Source: Aliiglaciecola lipolytica (GTDB lineage Bacteria > Pseudomonadota > Gammaproteobacteria > Enterobacterales > Alteromonadaceae). Taken from it: 64,000 nt of DNA. The stretch spans positions 1-64,000 of the forward strand of contig NZ_JAHKPT010000012.1 of NCBI RefSeq assembly GCF_018860635.1, given 5' to 3'. Below are positions 1-6,071 of this stretch, piece after piece. The number at the start of each line of letters is the position of its first letter. Within the stretch, counting starts at the first letter, position 1. Under the pieces are notes generated by a model. The model did no database searches. It saw nothing but the letters and a program-made list of their open reading frames with translations, and was not told the DNA's origin. The position numbers and the translations under genes were made by a program.

Positions 1-14
1 GAGGCTCATATGTG

Positions 15-407
15 TTAGGTTTTTTTGCGATAGCGATACAGCCTATACTTAACAAAGTATGATATTAAAACAACAGGTAAAGAAAGGATAAATACATAAA
101 GAACGTATATCCCAAAAGTTTCCCAGCCAATAGAAAAGACTAACAACCCCATTTCAATAAAAAAAACATAAGCAAATATTAAAAGAAAGATCAGACAAAA
201 ATGCTTATAAAATGGAAGTTCGCCTTGATGCTTAAAAGACATAAACTGTAAAATTGCGCATATTAAAGCGAATTTAGTGCCTGAAATAGCGTAACTGTAA
301 CTATATGATTCTGTGAATAATGTAAACCCTATTGCCGCAATTGTATTAACACATGCAATCCAGTAAATAAGGCCCCATAAGAGTATATTTTTCTCAGACT
401 TATCCAT
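15..407 (-). CDS. Cassette-encoded four-helix membrane protein, unknown function
   Basis: A 130-residue protein not recognised as a named family. It has about four hydrophobic segments (near residues 9-30, 42-58, 68-92 and 97-118) and a basic C-terminus rich in Arg, Lys and Tyr, so it is probably an inner-membrane protein with a cytoplasmic tail. The stop codon TAA lies inside the R'' core of its own attC at the window edge (14-20). The start lies only 7 nt after the AGG of the preceding R' core (415-417), and no other Shine-Dalgarno is present, so the cassette end itself may act as ribosome binding site. Function unknown. Confidence 0.75.
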   Translation of the reverse strand: MDKSEKNILLWGLIYWIACVNTIAAIGFTLFTESYSYSYAISGTKFALICAILQFMSFKHQGELPFYKHFCLIFLLIFAYVFFIEMGLLVFSIGWETFGIYVLYVFILSLPVVLISYFVKYRLYRYRKKT

Positions 408-413
408 GAGGAA

Positions 414-522
414 ACCTAACTTTTAAATAAGGGGCGCAGGCACGTAGGGCATAATGGCGAAGCCGGCCTGCGTGTTTGCGTCCCAGCCCGCGAAGCGGGC
501 GAACTTAATTTTTTTGTTATGC
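414..522 (-). repeat. attC site 1 (109 bp)
   Basis: Bounded on the minus strand by R'' GCATAAC (522-516) and R' GTTAGGT (420-414). The interior carries inverted repeats, including a CCCGC/GCGGG pair near 487-499, which fits a folded attC hairpin. It differs from attC site 5 (2362-2470) at only four positions. Confidence 0.88.
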
Positions 523-936
523 GGTGCGGTTCTTAACTGCATCCGCTTCGTGCCACGTGACCGCTAGATAAAGTATGAGTATAGCGGTACTTATTTCTAT
601 GATACTAAAAAACACATAGTGAAGGGTGCCGCCCATATAAAGGGTGTAGCTTTGTATTGAGCCAGTTATTAAAGCTGCAACAATATTGAGATACTTGTTA
701 ATACGAAACACCAAAACCCGTGACAAAACTATCATTGCCATGGGGATTTGCATGATAAACGCAAAGGAAAGCAAAAACTCTTCCGTAAGCTTCATACCTC
801 CGATTTCGCCGGCAATAAACCCTTTGAGCGTCTCTGCGTGGTGAAGAGAAAATATGTCGCAGTAGATATAGTTAACTGAGAGAAAAATCCATAACACTGA
901 TAGAAACTGTTTTCTATCGCCATTCCATTCGAACAT
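517..936 (-). CDS. Cassette-encoded DUF6326-like membrane protein
   Basis: A 139-residue polytopic membrane protein with four predicted helices (near residues 10-28, 52-73, 84-100 and 103-125). The pattern of an N-terminal LWIF segment, a central IPMAMIVLSR motif followed by basic residues, and a C-terminal FFSIIEI helix resembles DUF6326 proteins; this is recalled from memory and not searched. A good ribosome binding site (AGGA, 6-7 nt upstream of ATG) is present. The stop lies inside the R'' core of attC site 1. The molecular function of the family is unknown. Confidence 0.72.
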   Translation of the reverse strand: MFEWNGDRKQFLSVLWIFLSVNYIYCDIFSLHHAETLKGFIAGEIGGMKLTEEFLLSFAFIMQIPMAMIVLSRVLVFRINKYLNIVAALITGSIQSYTLYMGGTLHYVFFSIIEISTAILILYLAVTWHEADAVKNRTA

Positions 937-1029
937 ATAATTTCCTAAAAGTATGACTTCAACACACGCAAATAGAAAACAAAAAAGGAATTATTTCAAG
1001 ACAATACAAATACCTTGTTACAATTGAGG

Positions 1030-1059
1030 ATAAACCCAGCCAAATGACTTTGGGTTTAT
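1030..1059. repeat. Hairpin in the leader of the DUF6326-like cassette
   Basis: Inverted repeat ATAAACCCA / TGGGTTTAT with an 11-12 nt loop, lying between the attC R' core and the gene start, about 95 nt upstream of the ATG. It could be an attenuator, a terminator for read-through from the preceding cassette, or part of a promoter leader. It has no clear T-tract on the minus strand. Confidence 0.45.
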
Positions 1060-1074
1060 ACAAGTGTAAGCCCC

Positions 1075-1173
1075 GCATAACGCCCCAAATAAACGGCAAA
1101 TACTTGTTGGCTATACTGGGAGCGAAGCGACCCAAGCCAGCGAGTATTTGTCCGTTTGATTGGTTTGTTAGAG
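1075..1173 (-). repeat. attC site 2 (99 bp)
   Basis: On the minus strand R'' CTCTAAC (1173-1167) overlaps the stop of the upstream gene, and R' GTTATGC (1081-1075) closes the site. The interior carries the paired arms GTTGGCT and AGCCAGC, giving a hairpin of the usual attC form. Confidence 0.85.
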
Positions 1174-1614
1174 TTCATGTGGCTTAATTACCTGAAAGTC
1201 AGTCACTTCTCTAAAACACTCATCATCCCATATTTCTTTACTCCAATTTACTTCTATTTCAGAGGGAAAGCCTGTTTCGTGGTAAGTGACATTATATTCA
1301 TCTGCATTCTTTTCGGCGCGGTCAGCATATTCAAAAAGATCATCTATAGAATAAACGTCTATGCTCCTTGGGGTAATCTTCACTCCATTTTTTACGACAA
1401 CTCGATACTCCAAAACCCCCATACATCCAAACCTAAGTGTATAGCGGTAATTTTCAATTCCAGATTCAATCCACTGCCTATGGTAGCTGTTCAAAGGATT
1501 TACTTTATCAATGGGAATAATCAAATGATTAAAGGCAAACAAGACAACCAACACGAAACCAATGAAAGCAGAAATAAAAATATTTGCGGAGTTGCTACCA
1601 AGTCTGAATATCAT
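1168..1614 (-). CDS. Cassette-encoded DUF6174-like single-pass membrane protein
   Basis: A 148-residue protein with one N-terminal membrane helix (about residues 10-30) and an extracytoplasmic domain. The arrangement W-x-x-x-G-I-x-x-Y-R-Y-T, one Cys, V-V-V-K-N-G-V, a TIDDLF-like stretch (SIDDLF) and a GFPSEIEV C-terminal motif resembles DUF6174 proteins, from memory. The Shine-Dalgarno AGGAG (1628-1624) overlaps the R' core of attC site 3 with a 9-nt spacer to ATG, so the cassette end provides the ribosome binding site. The stop lies inside R'' of attC site 2. Function unknown. Confidence 0.75.
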   Translation of the reverse strand: MIFRLGSNSANIFISAFIGFVLVVLFAFNHLIIPIDKVNPLNSYHRQWIESGIENYRYTLRFGCMGVLEYRVVVKNGVKITPRSIDVYSIDDLFEYADRAEKNADEYNVTYHETGFPSEIEVNWSKEIWDDECFREVTDFQVIKPHEL

Positions 1615-1624
1615 ACTAATGAAC

Positions 1625-1693
1625 TCCTAACGCCCCAATATGCCGACGTAATGAGCGCAGCGAGTTGAGGTCGGAATAATTGGCTTGTTAAGT
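1625..1693 (-). repeat. attC site 3 (69 bp, short type)
   Basis: R'' ACTTAAC (1693-1687) and R' GTTAGGA (1631-1625) enclose a short palindromic interior in which ATTCCGAC pairs with GCCGAC-type sequence. It is the shortest attC here and close to the size of the compact attC sites of mobile integrons, so this cassette may come from a different integron. Confidence 0.82.
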
Positions 1694-1700
1694 GCCGTCA

Positions 1701-2030
1701 TTAGAAAATCTCACCAGCTTCCGCTTGAATATCACCACATTCTGAGATGAGGCTTCCACTTTCATCGTATATTTTATAAGTTTCCTGTTTGCCACCAATT
1801 TGTGCACAACCATCAAGCCCAAGCAGCAGAGTATAGAAAGCATCGTTGAGCATTGCATCTGCGACAGCCCAAAACTCCTTTTCTTGTACGTCACTCAAAT
1901 TCATTTTTTCAATCAGTGAAGAAACTAATGTATCTTGAGATGAATCCTTGAATAGTTCTAGCAAGGATTCCTTCTCACTCTTCCATAAAGCCACAAACTC
2001 TTTCGCGTCCACAGATATTCCTTTAGGCAT
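1701..2030 (-). CDS. Cassette-encoded small acidic soluble protein, unknown
   Basis: A 109-residue acidic protein without signal peptide or membrane segment and not recognised. It is predicted mostly helical in the first 75 residues, followed by a glycine-containing segment (LLLGLDGCAQIGG) and a short acidic tail. The ATG overlaps the last bases of the R' core of attC site 4 (GTTAAATG), so the cassette has no leader of its own and translation must depend on upstream attC sequence, coupling or a leaderless message. The stop is 8 nt before attC site 3. Confidence 0.7.
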   Translation of the reverse strand: MPKGISVDAKEFVALWKSEKESLLELFKDSSQDTLVSSLIEKMNLSDVQEKEFWAVADAMLNDAFYTLLLGLDGCAQIGGKQETYKIYDESGSLISECGDIQAEAGEIF

Positions 2031-2126
2031 TTAACGTCCGAATTTGCTGCACAAACTTGTGGCCTACACTTTGTGAGGCACGAACAATGGCCACGAGTTT
2101 GGGTCAGCAACATACGTTTGTTAGGT
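2029..2126 (-). repeat. attC site 4 (98 bp)
   Basis: R'' ACCTAAC (2126-2120) and R' GTTAAAT (2035-2029) on the minus strand. The interior arms TTGTGGCC and GGCCACGA pair to form the stem. The R' core reads directly into the ATG of the next gene. Confidence 0.85.
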
Positions 2127-2132
2127 GTCATG

Positions 2133-2342
2133 TTACTTATCATTAGGCTTTAATGGTGCAATTAGCAAAAATAATATTAAACAAAACCAGCTAATAAACA
2201 AACTTCCTATTATCCATGCTAGCTTTTCTTGGCGTCCAACATTTTGTGATCTAGAAATTATTATGATTGGAATTACCTATGCAATTAATAAAACAAGAAG
2301 CAAGGGAAACCAAGATATTAAGATTTGAGTTGTATTATCCAT
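2133..2342 (-). pseudogene. Cassette gene for a small two-helix membrane protein, interrupted by an amber codon
   Basis: From an ATG at 2342 with a good ribosome binding site (AAGGA, about 8 nt upstream) a 69-codon frame runs to TAA at 2133, broken by a single in-frame TAG at codon 22 (2279-2277). Before the stop is a hydrophobic helix (residues 8-21); after it come a hydrophobic segment, a short charged loop with RSQNVGRQEK, and a second helix ending in a KPNDK tail. Reading through the amber gives one coherent two-helix protein, so the frame was probably intact until recently; TGG to TAG is a plausible single change. It could also be two short peptides, or translated by amber suppression. 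Function unknown. Confidence 0.62.
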
Positions 2343-2361
2343 AATGAAATCCTTTTTTGAC

Positions 2362-2470
2362 ACCTAACTTTTAAATAAGGGGCACAGGCACGTAGGGCAT
2401 AATGGCGAAGCCGCCCTGCGTGTTTGCGTCCCAGCCCGCGTAGCGGGCGAACTTAATTTTTTTGTTATGT
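2362..2470 (-). repeat. attC site 5 (109 bp)
   Basis: R'' ACATAAC (2470-2464) and R' GTTAGGT (2368-2362). Nearly identical to attC site 1, differing at four positions, although the genes they belong to are unrelated. R'' overlaps the stop of the ClpP-like cassette gene. Confidence 0.88.
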
Positions 2471-3199
2471 TTCAAACCTATGAAGCATAAACGAATAATT
2501 CTTTTTTAATGTAATTCGTTTTATCGCATAGCGAGCTTTAGGTTGATACTCGCGCCAATTCCAATGATTGTCTATGAGAATAATTTTCGATATACCAAAT
2601 CGCTCTAAATCATCTAAGCTGTAATCCCACCCTATTAAATCATTGCCAAAAAGAGATCTTAATTTATCCCACATGGTCATTTCATTATGTCCGTACACAG
2701 TAATAAGATTATCGACTCCTATTCTACGATAAAAGGCGGCTTCTCTTTTTCTCATTTTGGGTAGATAGCTAGAATAAAATGATTCGTCAGAATTTGTGGT
2801 ATCCCACTGTTTCTGCCAAGCACTTCCGTGCCACATTAAAATTGTGTCTTTATGTAAGTATTTAATATTAGCTGCGGGTAAAACATAGTTTGCACACGAC
2901 GATAAGCAGAGATTTTTTATTTCTATATTTAGCTTATTGCTGTGTATCCACTCACCGAGATCCATCCCTGCACCAATTTCTCCGCCTGGACTTGAAATAA
3001 TAAGTCTATTTGGCTTTTCCTTCGATTTTTTTAATGCTTGAAAAATCGCTAAGTTCGAAGACTTGGTTATCGACCCTTCATATACTAAAACGTCATTTTG
3101 GATGCCTACAAAGAAATTGCTTTCTACATCATTTTTTTCAGCATCCAACGACGTGCAGGCTACACTCCCTAAAAGAACAAATATAAAGAGAAATTTCAT
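2465..3199 (-). CDS. Cassette-encoded exported ClpP/crotonase-fold protein (COG3904-like)
   Basis: A 244-residue protein, the largest cassette gene here. It starts with a signal sequence ending in GSVAC, so it may be a lipoprotein with a weak lipobox (no Leu at -3). The core has the features of the periplasmic ClpP-like family COG3904: ISSPGGEIGAGMDLGEWI (the oxyanion-hole glycines, near residues 68-85) followed by LCLSSCANYVLPAA (catalytic-type serine near residue 100-101), then MWHGS with a candidate histidine. The proteolytic role of this family is mostly unproven. The start has only a weak ribosome binding site. Confidence 0.72.
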   Translation of the reverse strand: MKFLFIFVLLGSVACTSLDAEKNDVESNFFVGIQNDVLVYEGSITKSSNLAIFQALKKSKEKPNRLIISSPGGEIGAGMDLGEWIHSNKLNIEIKNLCLSSCANYVLPAANIKYLHKDTILMWHGSAWQKQWDTTNSDESFYSSYLPKMRKREAAFYRRIGVDNLITVYGHNEMTMWDKLRSLFGNDLIGWDYSLDDLERFGISKIILIDNHWNWREYQPKARYAIKRITLKKNYSFMLHRFET

Positions 3200-3226
3200 C
3201 TGGCATCCACTCGAAACATAACACCC

Positions 3227-3329
3227 GCATAACGGGCAATAACACGTAGGCTAAAATTGGAGCGAAGCGACTGAGCCTACGTGTTATTGTCCCAGCGAGC
3301 CTGCAAGTGAGTTTATGCGTTTGTTAGCT
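3227..3329 (-). repeat. attC site 6 (103 bp)
   Basis: R'' AGCTAAC (3329-3323) and R' GTTATGC (3233-3227). Arms AATAACACGTAGGCT and AGCCTACGTGTTATT are perfectly paired, the strongest stem of the array. A second ATAAC core-like sequence at 3217-3221 means the exact R' boundary could be a few bases to the left. Confidence 0.86.
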
Positions 3330-3743
3330 ACCGTTAGTCTTAAAATGTACTCTTACAAAGTCAATTCCCCAACTTTGGTTTTTAAACCCAAGCATTTCAT
3401 CAAATTCAAATTCTGATATTAGAAATTCTCTATCGTTTAACCAAGATATCTGGTAATTCGTATCCTTAGGGTGACCATTTAAACGAATTAAATTATCAGT
3501 TTTTCTGCTTCCATCGACTTTTTCAACATACACTTGGGTTTGCCAATTTGTGGTTGCTCCGCAGTCTGCGTTTATAACTACCGCTCTCATACTTTTATCC
3601 GGGGAATATAGTTCTTCATATTCATCAAATGAGCAACCACTTGCCATTAAAAATCCGAGCAACCAAATAGGGGTAAGGATAATTAGCCCTCCCCAAAATA
3701 TAGTGGCACCAGCGTTCCAAAAAAATCTAAAAAACTTTCTCAA
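3324..3743 (-). CDS. Cassette-encoded membrane-anchored protein with DCGATT motif
   Basis: A 139-residue protein with one N-terminal membrane helix (about residues 14-34) ending in ASGCS, then an extracytoplasmic domain. The stretch SPDKSMRAVVINADCGATTNWQTQV belongs to a family of small lipoprotein-like proteins with a conserved DCGATT-x-x-x-TQV core, remembered as common in integron cassettes and of unknown function. The start is TTG at 3743, preceded by AAGGA about 10 nt upstream. The stop lies inside R'' of attC site 6. Confidence 0.72.
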   Translation of the reverse strand: MRKFFRFFWNAGATIFWGGLIILTPIWLLGFLMASGCSFDEYEELYSPDKSMRAVVINADCGATTNWQTQVYVEKVDGSRKTDNLIRLNGHPKDTNYQISWLNDREFLISEFEFDEMLGFKNQSWGIDFVRVHFKTNGS

Positions 3744-3762
3744 TGTTGACCATTCCTTAGGT

Positions 3763-3879
3763 TGCTAACGTTTCAAATAAGCGGCGCAGGCTTGCTGGCT
3801 ATACTTGGCGAAGAATGAGCCCCAGCCAGCGAGTTTGCGTCCGGCGACGAAGGAGCGTACTTGATTTGCTTTGTTAGAC
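3763..3879 (-). repeat. attC site 7 (117 bp)
   Basis: R'' GTCTAAC (3879-3873) and R' GTTAGCA (3769-3763). The arms CTTGCTGGCT and AGCCAGCGAG pair with one mismatch. Almost identical to attC sites 8 and 9. Confidence 0.88.
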
Positions 3880-4117
3880 GGCGCAATAAACATGCTGTAA
3901 ACATCCTTTGTCTGTTGAATAACACTATTACCTAATATAACCACCAGATAATAACCCCTGTAATTTCCTTGTTTAAAGATAGCCTGAAACAACTAAACAG
4001 TTCAAACAACCTTTACTGATTAACTACCTATTGTGTTTAAAACCACCTAGAAGAAAAAAGAAATGATGTTGGCATTTCACGCGATTTCAAAACAACTATG
4101 CACCTTAAACTAGCGCC
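3880..4117 (-). other. ORF-less cassette, copy A
   Basis: About 240 bp between two attC sites with no convincing gene. The only minus-strand frame in it (TTG start near 3992) runs through attC site 7 and encodes attC sequence at its C-terminus, so it is not accepted as a gene. A promoter-like pair on the minus strand, TTGAAC (4005-4000) and TATCTT (3981-3976) separated by 18 bp, would fire towards the downstream cassettes. Copy B lies at 4748-4985. Confidence 0.6.
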
Positions 4118-4234
4118 TTCTAACGTTTCAAATAAGCGGCGCAGACTTGCTGGCTATGCTTGGCGAAGAATGAGCTCCAGCCAGCGAGTATGCGTCCGGC
4201 GACGAAGGAGCGTACTTGATTTGCTTTGTTAGGT
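4118..4234 (-). repeat. attC site 8 (117 bp)
   Basis: R'' ACCTAAC (4234-4228) and R' GTTAGAA (4124-4118). Same family as attC sites 7 and 9 with a few substitutions. Confidence 0.88.
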
Positions 4235-4624
4235 GCCATAGTACCAACGAACTTTATTGGACGTAAAAAGATAAACCGTAATAGCTGAAGGAATAATTGC
4301 AAAAAATGCTAGTGAGTAATAGTTACCAGCTAAAAGTGTAGGAGTTAAGACAGTAAGCGCTACTGTACAACAATAAAAGTGACGAGAAAACTTCAGTCGC
4401 AAAAGAAGTGACATTCCTGCCATTGGCATAAAACACCCCACCAAAATCAGTGGTACACCAAACCCTCTCTCCCATATTTGAGAGTATTCCAGTACCTCTC
4501 CATTATAAGAAAAGGTCCCAAACATTCCTGGAATTAGAGCTTTGAAGAGCAGTAATATACAAAACAACGCCATACCAGTTAGGAATTTTAAAGCTAATGG
4601 CATTTTCTTAAATGAATTGAACAT
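4229..4624 (-). CDS. Cassette-encoded four-helix membrane protein, unknown
   Basis: A 131-residue hydrophobic protein with four predicted helices (near residues 13-33, 53-76, 83-99 and 103-120). The loop after helix 1 contains GTFSYNGEVLEYSQIWERG and the C-terminus is short and basic; no family was recognised. The AGG of the R' core of attC site 9 (4634-4632) is 7 nt upstream of the ATG and is the best Shine-Dalgarno available. The stop lies inside R'' of attC site 8. A role in the envelope is possible but nothing in the sequence proves it. Confidence 0.72.
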   Translation of the reverse strand: MFNSFKKMPLALKFLTGMALFCILLLFKALIPGMFGTFSYNGEVLEYSQIWERGFGVPLILVGCFMPMAGMSLLLRLKFSRHFYCCTVALTVLTPTLLAGNYYSLAFFAIIPSAITVYLFTSNKVRWYYGT

Positions 4625-4630
4625 ACCTGC

Positions 4631-4747
4631 ACCTAACGCTTCAAATAAGCGGCGCAGGCTTGCTGGCTATACTTGGCGAAGAATGAGCCCCAGCCAGCGA
4701 GTATGCGTCCGGCGACGAAGGAGCGTACTTGATTTGCTTTGTTAGAC
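4631..4747 (-). repeat. attC site 9 (117 bp)
   Basis: R'' GTCTAAC (4747-4741) and R' GTTAGGT (4637-4631). Same family as attC sites 7 and 8; it terminates the right-most cassette, which is copy B of the ORF-less cassette. Confidence 0.88.
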
Positions 4748-4985
4748 GGCGCAATAAACATGCTGTAAACATCCTTTGTCTGTTGAATAACACTATTACC
4801 TAATACAACCACCAGATAATAACCCCTGTAATTTCCTTGTTTAAAGATAGCCTGAAACAACTAAACAGTTCAAACAACCATTACTGCCAAATGGTTTATT
4901 GTTTTAAAAACCACCTAGAAGAAAAAAGAAATGATGTTGGCATTTCTCGCGATTTTAAAACAACTATGCACCTTAAACTAGCGCC
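4748..4985 (-). other. ORF-less cassette, copy B (first cassette of the array)
   Basis: Nearly identical to 3880-4117 apart from scattered substitutions and a short diverged block around 4881-4915. It contains no convincing gene. On the minus strand TTGAAC (4873-4868) and TATCTT (4849-4844), 18 bp apart, form a promoter-like element conserved in both copies. Being the first cassette, it could drive the array; this is an inference. Confidence 0.58.
4844..4873 (-). promoter_or_regulatory. Candidate sigma-70 promoter in the first cassette
   Basis: Minus-strand -35 TTGAAC and -10 TATCTT with an 18-bp spacer, pointing into the cassette array. An identical pair occurs in copy A (4005-3976). It matches the consensus at four of six bases in each hexamer or slightly better, so it is only suggestive in an AT-rich region. 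Confidence 0.3.
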
Positions 4986-5009
4986 TTCTAACAATATTCT
5001 TAGTTAGAA
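4986..5009. repeat. Simple inverted core-site pair at the array end (possible attI remnant)
   Basis: Perfect 7-bp arms TTCTAAC (4986-4992) and GTTAGAA (5003-5009) separated by 10 bp. The left arm is the expected R' junction of the first cassette. Two inverted core sites at this spacing resemble the simple site of an attI, or a minimal attC reduced to its outer boxes. No integrase gene follows. Confidence 0.55.
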
Positions 5010-5420
5010 AAATTCCTTGAAATAACACCGAAATTTTCCTTAATTATTTATTGTTACTTTTTTAGCATAGTAGGTAACTCCCTGTACAGTATAAAAATAT
5101 AGGCAAACTAAATAATGATATTTGATTGGAATCTGGAAATTTTCTTGAAATCCGCTGTTATCTGGAAAAAAGCACTATTTTGTAATTAATCCATTATTGA
5201 GATTGATTGTTTTCCAGTTGAGGATGATTTTTAACGTTGTTTTCACTTAATAAGTAAAATTGATGCTTCGGCAAAGCAATACAATGATTTTTCTTCGCAG
5301 TGAAAAATAATTCCCTTTATACTTTCTCAAATTAAACGCTTATGTCATATTTAGATCAGGTGATAGTGAGTCCCCTCTAAAAACGAGTCATATTAATTAA
5401 TTGGGTGGTGAACGGCTTCA
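5010..5420. other. AT-rich region between cassette array and STAS-like genes
   Basis: About 410 bp without an acceptable gene on either strand and without recognisable integrase remnants. It must contain the promoter of the gene at 5421. A CTGTACAG palindrome at about 5083 was considered and rejected as a LexA box. Confidence 0.5.
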
Positions 5421-5801
5421 ATGAAAACGCCTCTTGGATCTTATCAATTTCGTGTTGAAGGCAACGTTGTTTATCAAACGTTTACCGGTATGTTTAGTGG
5501 CAGTACAGCTCAGGCATATTTGAGTGAAACGAGAAAAATGATTAGCCAATTTGATGGTAAACCCTTTTGTAATCTTATCGATATTCGCGCTATGGAGGGC
5601 CTTACTCCTGAGGGATATGAAATGATCGATAAATTTAATCAATGGGTGAATACCCAAAATTTGGCAGCCAAAGCGATCGTAGTTTCAAACGACGTTGTGG
5701 GAAAAATAGTGTCTGAAAGAGTACCTGAATTAAAAAAACAGAACTTAAGATATTTCCATGATTTTAACGAAGCTGTGAAGTGGATTAAACAGATAAAATA
5801 G
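5421..5801 (+). CDS. STAS/SpoIIAA-like domain protein, paralogue 1
   Basis: A 126-residue soluble protein without signal peptide. Its layout (MKTPLGSY, a beta-hairpin ending in GMFSG, a helix, a beta-strand FCNLIDIRAMEGLTPEGYEMIDKF, then an AIVVSNDVVGKIV strand-helix pair) resembles the STAS/SpoIIAA-like fold used for regulatory protein interactions or small-ligand binding. This is a fold-level inference. It is clearly homologous to the next gene (shared MKTP-GSY, GMF, FNQW-NT-N and KA motifs), so the two arose by tandem duplication. The upstream region is a 410-bp gap after the cassette array. Confidence 0.72.
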   Translation: MKTPLGSYQFRVEGNVVYQTFTGMFSGSTAQAYLSETRKMISQFDGKPFCNLIDIRAMEGLTPEGYEMIDKFNQWVNTQNLAAKAIVVSNDVVGKIVSERVPELKKQNLRYFHDFNEAVKWIKQIK

Positions 5802-6071
5802 ACTTTCCAAATTAGATAATTACAAACCTAAGCAACCTCTATCTATCAAAAAACACGCTTATAAACACTAAACCGATTTATTTCAGATTCAGCTTACTTT
5901 CAAGCGCACCAAACCAGCAAAAACAGCATTTTATGCGCCTTATACTTTAGGCTAAATTGGCATTATTTATGTTTATTTTGTCGTCAACTTGACTATTATT
6001 CACCTATTCAAGGAATAATTTAACCCGTTTGCAACCTGGGCTATGCAAACTTAATCAAGAGGAAAATGATT

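Larger units (their letters stand above)
1..5009 (-). mobile_element. Integron gene-cassette array (CALIN-like)
   Basis: Minus-strand array of small genes, nearly all followed by an attC site with the R'' core (RYYYAAC type) overlapping or next to the stop codon and the R' core (GTTRRRY type) just before the next gene. Nine complete attC sites are visible and a tenth begins at position 20 and runs off the window. Because genes and attC sites all face left, the integrase and attI should lie to the right of about 5009, but the next genes there are plus-strand STAS-like genes and not an integrase. The array is therefore integrase-less as far as can be seen, or it has been separated from its integrase. 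Its left end is outside the window. Confidence 0.88.

Noticed and set aside
1156-1668. 170-codon plus-strand frame
   Set aside because: It lies opposite the DUF6174-like cassette gene and attC site 3; the orientation and motifs support the minus-strand gene.
3765-3992. Minus-strand frame of 75 codons through attC site 7
   Set aside because: It begins inside the ORF-less cassette and its C-terminal half is translation of the attC; the same happens at 4633-4860 and in part at 4120-4302. The conserved peptide reflects the repeat and not a gene.
5070-5110. CTGTACAG as a LexA box
   Set aside because: The LexA pattern needs CTG-N10-CAG; here only an 8-bp palindrome is present, with no integrase gene to control.
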